Source: Dethiosulfovibrio peptidovorans DSM 11002 (lineage in GTDB: Bacteria; Synergistota; Synergistia; Synergistales; Dethiosulfovibrionaceae). Taken from it: a stretch of 64,000 nucleotides of DNA. The notes under the pieces were generated by a model. That model ran no database searches and was not told where the DNA came from. It was given only the letters and a program-made list of their open reading frames with translations. The DNA lies in the NCBI RefSeq assembly GCF_000172975.1, contig NZ_ABTR02000001.1:560001-624000 (forward strand). Direction: 5' to 3'. The position numbers were made by a program, and so were the translations under genes. The first letter of the stretch is position 1, and each line of letters begins with the position of its first letter. Below are positions 60,213-64,000 of this stretch, one piece after another.

Positions 60213-61047
60213 GATAGCCGCCGGAGTCGTGGAAAAGGGCAAGGTAGTAAACCGGGCCTGGGAACCCACCCCCAGGTCCAGAACGCCGGAGGAGACCACC
60301 GAAGCGGTGGAAAGACTGGTCAATTCCCTGAAGGTGAAGTCGACAGGATCCGTAGGGATAGGGCTCCCGGGGATGCTGTCCCTTGATAGAAGATCTGTGG
60401 TGAGACTGACCAACCTGCCTCGATGGGAGAACTTCCCCATGGCGGAGATCCTCGAGAAAAAGCTGTCCCTTCCGGTCACACTGGACAACGACGGCAACTG
60501 CGCGGCCCTGGGAGAGATGGAGTCGGGAGAGGCAGTTGGGATGAAGAACTTCGTGATGATGACCCTGGGCACGGGCATAGGAGGGGCTATCGTATCAGGA
60601 GGTCGTCTGATAAGAGGTCACAGAGGTCTGGCCGGAGAGATAGGACACGTGGCCCTCCTCCACAGCGCCCCCTGCAACTGCGGCGGCATGGGACACGGCG
60701 AGACCCTATTCTCGGCGGACACCTTCGACCTTCGGTGTTCGGGAAAAGGGGTTCCGTCGGTGCCGGAGCTCTGGGACCGACGGAACGACGAAGAGCACAG
60801 GGACTTCTGGAACCGGTCCCTGGAGGGGCTGGCCTGCGTGATTATATCGGCGATACACCTTCTCGATCCGGAGGCTATCGTCCTGGCAGGGGGGCTGTCG
60901 AACCTGCGAGGACTCGTCCGGGAGCTGCAACCTTTCCTGGAGGAGCGGCTGGCCATAGCTTTTCGACCGATGCCTCCTTTGAAAATATCCTCTCTCGGAA
61001 AGGACGGTCCAGTTATAGGAGCGGCGTCTCTGACGAGCACTCCCTGA
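60181..61047 (+). CDS. ROK-family sugar kinase
   Basis: 288-aa kinase-fold protein. ATP motif RIGVDLGGHKIAAGVV, catalytic Asp in LDNDGNCAALGE, TLGTGIGGAIV. The ROK zinc site is partly there (GHVALLHSAPCNCGGMGH), with fewer Cys than usual. TTG start with GGAGG upstream and a 32-bp overlap with arnD show it is in the arn operon, though it is not one of the known Ara4N genes. It might phosphorylate a sugar that feeds UDP-glucuronate or be simply co-regulated. Confidence 0.85.
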   Translation: MRIGVDLGGHKIAAGVVEKGKVVNRAWEPTPRSRTPEETTEAVERLVNSLKVKSTGSVGIGLPGMLSLDRRSVVRLTNLPRWENFPMAEILEKKLSLPVTLDNDGNCAALGEMESGEAVGMKNFVMMTLGTGIGGAIVSGGRLIRGHRGLAGEIGHVALLHSAPCNCGGMGHGETLFSADTFDLRCSGKGVPSVPELWDRRNDEEHRDFWNRSLEGLACVIISAIHLLDPEAIVLAGGLSNLRGLVRELQPFLEERLAIAFRPMPPLKISSLGKDGPVIGAASLTSTP

Positions 61048-62068
61048 GATAGTGGGACAGGACGAACCCCGGAGCGGAGGACGAGGCCAACAGGGAATAA
61101 CAGCCGAGGGCGTGGATGAACTCTACGGGGTAGTCCATCTGACTCCAGACTGTGAATCCCCTATCGGCCAAGGAGGCTATACCCACCCCGGCGTAGCTGC
61201 CGGGGTTCTTCATGTCTCCCTCTGCCTGGCTACAGGCTATGACGTGGGGTTTGGGAAGCCCGTCGAAAGCCCTCTCGACCGCATGGAGAGCCCCGGAAGG
61301 GGCGTTGCCCGCTCCATAGCCCAATATGGCCAACACCCGCTCCTCCCCGGAAAGCCTGGGAGAAAAACCGGGGGTACAGAACAGCCAGGCCATCCGGCTA
61401 CCTATATTCCTCGCCACATCCGGGCCGTGGCCCATGGCCTTCTCCGCCAGAGGAGACAAGGTATGGGAAAGAGGCTGTCTCACCGTTCCCTTTCTGTCCT
61501 TCCTGGCCCACTCCGGGTTGAAGTACATAGGCTGACCGTTGGTGGCCACGTAGGCGTCGGGATGAAGAGCCTGTGCCTTGTGGGCCCTGTTACCCGGGAT
61601 CAGCTTCCAGTTGCAGTAGATCCATACCCCGGAGATATCCGAAAAGGCCACCTGGGCCGCTCCCCTGAGGTTTACCGTGACGTCCTCGGGCATATAATCC
61701 AACGTGAGCTGACTGCCTGTAAGCACTATTGGCACGTCCACATGGGGAAAACACAGGCTGAGCCAGGCAGAGGTATAGGCCATGGTGTCCGTTCCGTGAA
61801 GGATCAGAAAACCGGTAGCGCCGTTCTCTAGCTCTATAGCGATCGACGACGCCAGCTCTACCCAATGGCCCGGGTCTAGGTCGGAGCTGTCCAGTCCAGG
61901 GACTCCCCAGGGTTCGCGACATATCACGTCCACGTCTCTGCCAGCGAAAAAACCGGTGAGATGATCCCTCAGGGCACCTACCACCGTGCTGTCCGGCCCC
62001 TTGCCTCCTCCCTCTCCGAAGGCGCTGGCTATTGTGCCTCCGGTGAAAAGCACTACCAATCTCTGCAA
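61013..62068 (-). CDS. L-asparaginase
   Basis: 351-aa amidohydrolase giving aspartate and ammonia. Two catalytic Thr segments are clear: VLFTGGTIAS at the N terminus and ILHGTDTMAYTSAWLS near residue 90. ALGCYSLLASSSAPGF replaces the usual end motif. No signal peptide, so cytoplasmic. TTG start; ribosome site weak (GGACGTGACGGGAT). Its 3' end overlaps the ROK gene on the other strand by 35 bp. Confidence 0.92.
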   Translation of the reverse strand: MQRLVVLFTGGTIASAFGEGGGKGPDSTVVGALRDHLTGFFAGRDVDVICREPWGVPGLDSSDLDPGHWVELASSIAIELENGATGFLILHGTDTMAYTSAWLSLCFPHVDVPIVLTGSQLTLDYMPEDVTVNLRGAAQVAFSDISGVWIYCNWKLIPGNRAHKAQALHPDAYVATNGQPMYFNPEWARKDRKGTVRQPLSHTLSPLAEKAMGHGPDVARNIGSRMAWLFCTPGFSPRLSGEERVLAILGYGAGNAPSGALHAVERAFDGLPKPHVIACSQAEGDMKNPGSYAGVGIASLADRGFTVWSQMDYPVEFIHALGCYSLLASSSAPGFVLSHYLRECSSETPLL

Positions 62069-62098
62069 ATCCCGTCACGTCCTTTTTTCGCAAAATAA

Positions 62099-62124
62099 GG
62101 GTCCGGACGTATCCGTCCGGACCC
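62099..62124 (-). terminator. Rubrerythrin terminator
   Basis: Perfect 11-bp stem GGGTCCGGACG / CGTCCGGACCC with a 4-nt loop, followed on the minus strand by TTATTTTG. Confidence 0.85.
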
Positions 62125-62143
62125 GGTTCAAACGATATAGCCC

Positions 62144-62641
62144 CTACTCCACCAGCTCGTAGGCCTTGGAGGGAGCTCCACAGACCGGGCATTTGTCCGG
62201 AGCGGCTCCCTCCTCGATGTGACCACACACGGTGCACAGATAGTAGTCCACCGCCCTCTTCTCTGAGAGGTGCTCCAGGGCTCTTTTATACAGCTCGGCG
62301 TGGACCTTCTCCACCTCGTTGGCCAGGGAAAAGCCCTTATGGGCCTTCTTCTCACCCTCCGCCTCGGCGTCGTCGATGAAAGGAGGATACATCTCGGTGT
62401 ACTCGTAGGTCTCGCCGGCTATGGCATCCTTGAGATTGGTCTCGGTGTCGCATATCTTGCCCATGTTGCGATAGTGCGTCTTGGCGTGAAGCGTCTCCGC
62501 CGCAGCGGCGGCCCTGAAGAGCTTGGCAACGGAGGTGAAACCTTCCTTATCTGCCACCTCGGAGTAGAAGAGATACTTTCTGTTGGCCTGGGACTCGCCG
62601 GAAAATGCCTCGGCGAGGTTGGCCATAGTCTTTTCGCCCAT
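62144..62641 (-). CDS. rbr: Rubrerythrin
   Basis: 165-aa non-haem diiron peroxidase of anaerobes. The N-terminal ferritin-like domain has the iron-ligand Glu residues in AEAFSGESQANRKY and AAAETLHAKTHY; the C-terminal rubredoxin domain has CTVCG and CPVCG. Reduces H2O2 with electrons from rubredoxin or NADH. ATG 62641 follows AAGGGGG; a TATAAT box lies at 62685-62690 (minus strand). Works with ahpC at 20 kb in peroxide defence, but no PerR-like palindrome is seen here. Confidence 0.96.
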   Translation of the reverse strand: MGEKTMANLAEAFSGESQANRKYLFYSEVADKEGFTSVAKLFRAAAAAETLHAKTHYRNMGKICDTETNLKDAIAGETYEYTEMYPPFIDDAEAEGEKKAHKGFSLANEVEKVHAELYKRALEHLSEKRAVDYYLCTVCGHIEEGAAPDKCPVCGAPSKAYELVE

Positions 62642-62699
62642 GATCAATTCCCCCTTGAAAAGATTTATATACTCTCTCAGGGGCATTATATCACGTGGG

Positions 62700-63686
62700 C
62701 TACCTCCGAGAAAATCGTTGATTCCGCCAGTTCAGGGGGTTATCGCCGTAGGGAATGGACCATCGATCGCACAGATCCCTCACGCAGAGAAGATGGATCA
62801 CAGGAACTCCGCTACGTAGAAAACGGGAAAGCAGCCCCTCCGATGGCATGGATTCGAAGGGCTTCGACGTCGTCCCGCCAGGGAAGGAAGCCGATTGGTC
62901 CGAGTCACCGAATGTCACCGAGGCCCCCCCGACCCCTACGAAACATCCTATTTCACCGTCGGCGGCCTCGTCGTAAAGGGCCATCCTGACCTCGACACTC
63001 TTATCGAGGGACTCCTCGTAGATAAATCTCTCCTCCGATCCAAGTCTCAGGGCCTCGTCCAAGGACAGATCACGCCACTCCGGAAACAGAGGGGCATCGT
63101 ATCTGTCGTCGTCTCCTCCCAGGGAGAACCCCAAAAGCTCGAAATCCAAAGAACCTCTGTCCTCCAGGAGCTTGACCATGTCCACAACGTTGAAGCCGAC
63201 CCGGTTGGCCCCGTACATCGACGACCCCAGAGAGCAGATCAGAAGAGAGCGGAACCCCATTGCGTCGCAGGCGGACAGCACCGCCACCAGCAACCCCGGG
63301 AAAGAGCCGCTGGCTCCTATCGCCACGGAGTCACCCCTTTTCAACCCCATACGGCGAAATTCTCCTACCAGAGCCGCGGCGAAAAGGGGGTTCGACGAGG
63401 CTGTCTTGTCCTCCAGATGGCCCAGAGTGGTCGTGAGAGGGGTAAACTCCTCTCCTATCACTCCGATTCCGTATGGATCCAGGTCGGGGGACGCCACGAT
63501 CCCCAATGCCTCTCTCTCGGACCTCAGGATCCTCAGGGAGTTCTCCATCGTTATCGAGGCGGCGATACCTTCGTCGCATCCCCATGAAAACGACCTCGGC
63601 AGGAGCGTGCTTCCCATAAGACAGCAGCATAACAGGACGCTACGATAAAGGCCCCCCTTAAGGGGGGCCTTCAATAGATCGATCAC
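62700..63686 (-). CDS. Poly-gamma-glutamate system-type protein
   Basis: 328-aa protein with an N-terminal hydrophobic stretch (LLCCCLMGSTLLP) and an extracytoplasmic-looking body. GVIGEEFTPLTTTLGHLEDKTASSNP, KRGDSVAIGASGSFPGLLVAVLSACDAMG and SLGSSMYGANRVGFNVVDMVKLLED fit my memory of the PgsW-like 'poly-gamma-glutamate system protein' family. Its role is not established. The start is uncertain: GTG 63686 lacks a good ribosome site, and a perfect 24-bp palindrome lies inside its first codons; ATG at residue 24 would remove much of the signal. The dipeptidase gene ends 7 bp upstream. Confidence 0.65.
   Translation of the reverse strand: MIDLLKAPLKGGLYRSVLLCCCLMGSTLLPRSFSWGCDEGIAASITMENSLRILRSEREALGIVASPDLDPYGIGVIGEEFTPLTTTLGHLEDKTASSNPLFAAALVGEFRRMGLKRGDSVAIGASGSFPGLLVAVLSACDAMGFRSLLICSLGSSMYGANRVGFNVVDMVKLLEDRGSLDFELLGFSLGGDDDRYDAPLFPEWRDLSLDEALRLGSEERFIYEESLDKSVEVRMALYDEAADGEIGCFVGVGGASVTFGDSDQSASFPGGTTSKPFESMPSEGLLSRFLRSGVPVIHLLCVRDLCDRWSIPYGDNPLNWRNQRFSRR
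63648..63671 (-). other. GC-rich palindrome at the 5' end of the poly-gamma-glutamate-type gene
   Basis: Perfect 24-bp palindrome AAGGCCCCCC-TTAAGGGGGG-CCTT. As RNA it makes a strong hairpin just after the dipeptidase stop. It may be a terminator without T-run, or a translation-controlling hairpin that exposes an AAGGGGGG ribosome site when melted. Confidence 0.5.
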
Positions 63687-63693
63687 GGCAGAG

Positions 63694-64000
63694 CTATCTC
63701 TCGAGAGGTCCGTAACCGATGAAATCGTTCCACCACTGGGGATAGCCGGTGATCTTGAAGTTCCTGTAGCCCAGGGCGTAGTTACCCAGAAGGTGGTCGC
63801 CCAGCTTCAGCCAGGTACGGTTCCAGTCAACTGCCCTGTCGTAGGCGAAGCGGGTCAGCTGGTCGATGGCCTGGTTCTTCTTGCCCTGTCTCCAGAGCTT
63901 GGCCGCGTCCTTCTGTACCGCGTAGGTCTCGGTGAACTGCTCCCTCATCTTGGGATCCCTGAGGGCGTAGATCTCCTTGATGGCCTCGCAGTAGCGAAGT
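63694..64000 (-). CDS. C69-family dipeptidase, C-terminal part
   Basis: Partial gene running off the right end of the window; 102 codons are visible to the TAG stop. LRYCEAIKEIYALRDPKM leads into VQKDAAKLWRQGKKNQAIDQLTRFAYDRAVDWNRTWLKLGDHLLGNYA, the C-terminal helical region typical of peptidase U34/C69 dipeptidases. The catalytic N-terminal Cys is outside the window. Dipeptide cleavage fits a peptide-fermenting life style. Confidence 0.75.
   Translation of the reverse strand, partial: LRYCEAIKEIYALRDPKMREQFTETYAVQKDAAKLWRQGKKNQAIDQLTRFAYDRAVDWNRTWLKLGDHLLGNYALGYRNFKITGYPQWWNDFIGYGPLER

Noticed and set aside
1..64000. CRISPR arrays, tRNA or rRNA genes, integrases or transposases
   Set aside because: No regularly spaced repeats, cloverleaf with CCA-type ends, rRNA stretches or transposase motifs were found by eye; the only repeat family seen is the intergenic element at 31.2 and 32.5 kb.

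Overview
The window looks like a chromosomal segment of a diderm, anaerobic, amino-acid-fermenting bacterium of the Synergistota, plausibly near Dethiosulfovibrio. This is an inference from gene content, not from a phylogenetic marker search. Supporting signs are an outer-membrane lipid A modification (arn) cluster, glutamate dehydrogenase, an alanine/Na+ symporter next to alanine racemase, at least five PLP aminotransferase-fold proteins, L-asparaginase, a C69-type dipeptidase, rubrerythrin, a [FeFe]-hydrogenase-like regulatory cluster and a likely selenoprotein. Genes are dense, with many ATGA, GTGA or TTGA stop/start overlaps, and GTG and TTG starts with strong GGAGG sites are common.

Left part (1-10 kb, all minus strand): one long overlapping run ending in recA. 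In transcription order it is a DUF6391-like membrane protein, rsmB, a PASTA protein, rpe, a RodZ-like protein, rimO, pgpA, pncC/cinA C-terminal domain, thpR and recA. From 10 to 18 kb come a zinc metallopeptidase, a DegT-type aminotransferase, two transcription factors (FadR-type GntR and MocR-type), two tiny membrane proteins, a HAD phosphatase, an acyl-CoA synthetase-like enzyme, and a CobB/CbiA relative that seems to have lost its catalytic residues. From 18 to 28 kb lie asnS, a peroxide-response operon (ahpC, a 57-aa winged-helix protein, a PerR/Fur regulator) with a visible operator, gdhA, alr, an alanine symporter, an aspartate-type aminotransferase, a gene with an in-frame TGA that is best read as selenocysteine, an RluA-type pseudouridine synthase and a YhaM-type exonuclease.

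Middle part (29-48 kb): a Cdc48/VAT-type double AAA ATPase, three paralogous LysN-like aminotransferases, argG-argH, mnmE, a nitroreductase, methylmalonyl-CoA epimerase, a universal stress protein, prepilin peptidase, and a gyrA-psd-pssA operon. Between 32.48 and 32.72 kb is a 246-bp highly folded intergenic repeat element bounded by a 6-bp direct repeat. A 44-bp solo version of its ends lies 1.3 kb away.

Right part (48-64 kb): a minus-strand operon of an SMR transporter, uracil-DNA glycosylase, a nitroreductase, DRTGG, an RsbW-like ATPase, a hydrogenase-like Fe-S protein, a second DRTGG, PHP and a histidine-kinase-like ATPase, possibly running on into focA. It looks like a redox-sensing signalling module. 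Divergent from it is a complete arn cluster for 4-amino-4-deoxy-L-arabinose on lipid A (arnT, B, C, ArnA split in two, arnD), followed by a ROK kinase. The window closes with asparaginase, rubrerythrin, a poly-gamma-glutamate-system-type protein and the 3' part of a C69 dipeptidase gene. No tRNA, rRNA, CRISPR array, prophage or transposase gene was seen.
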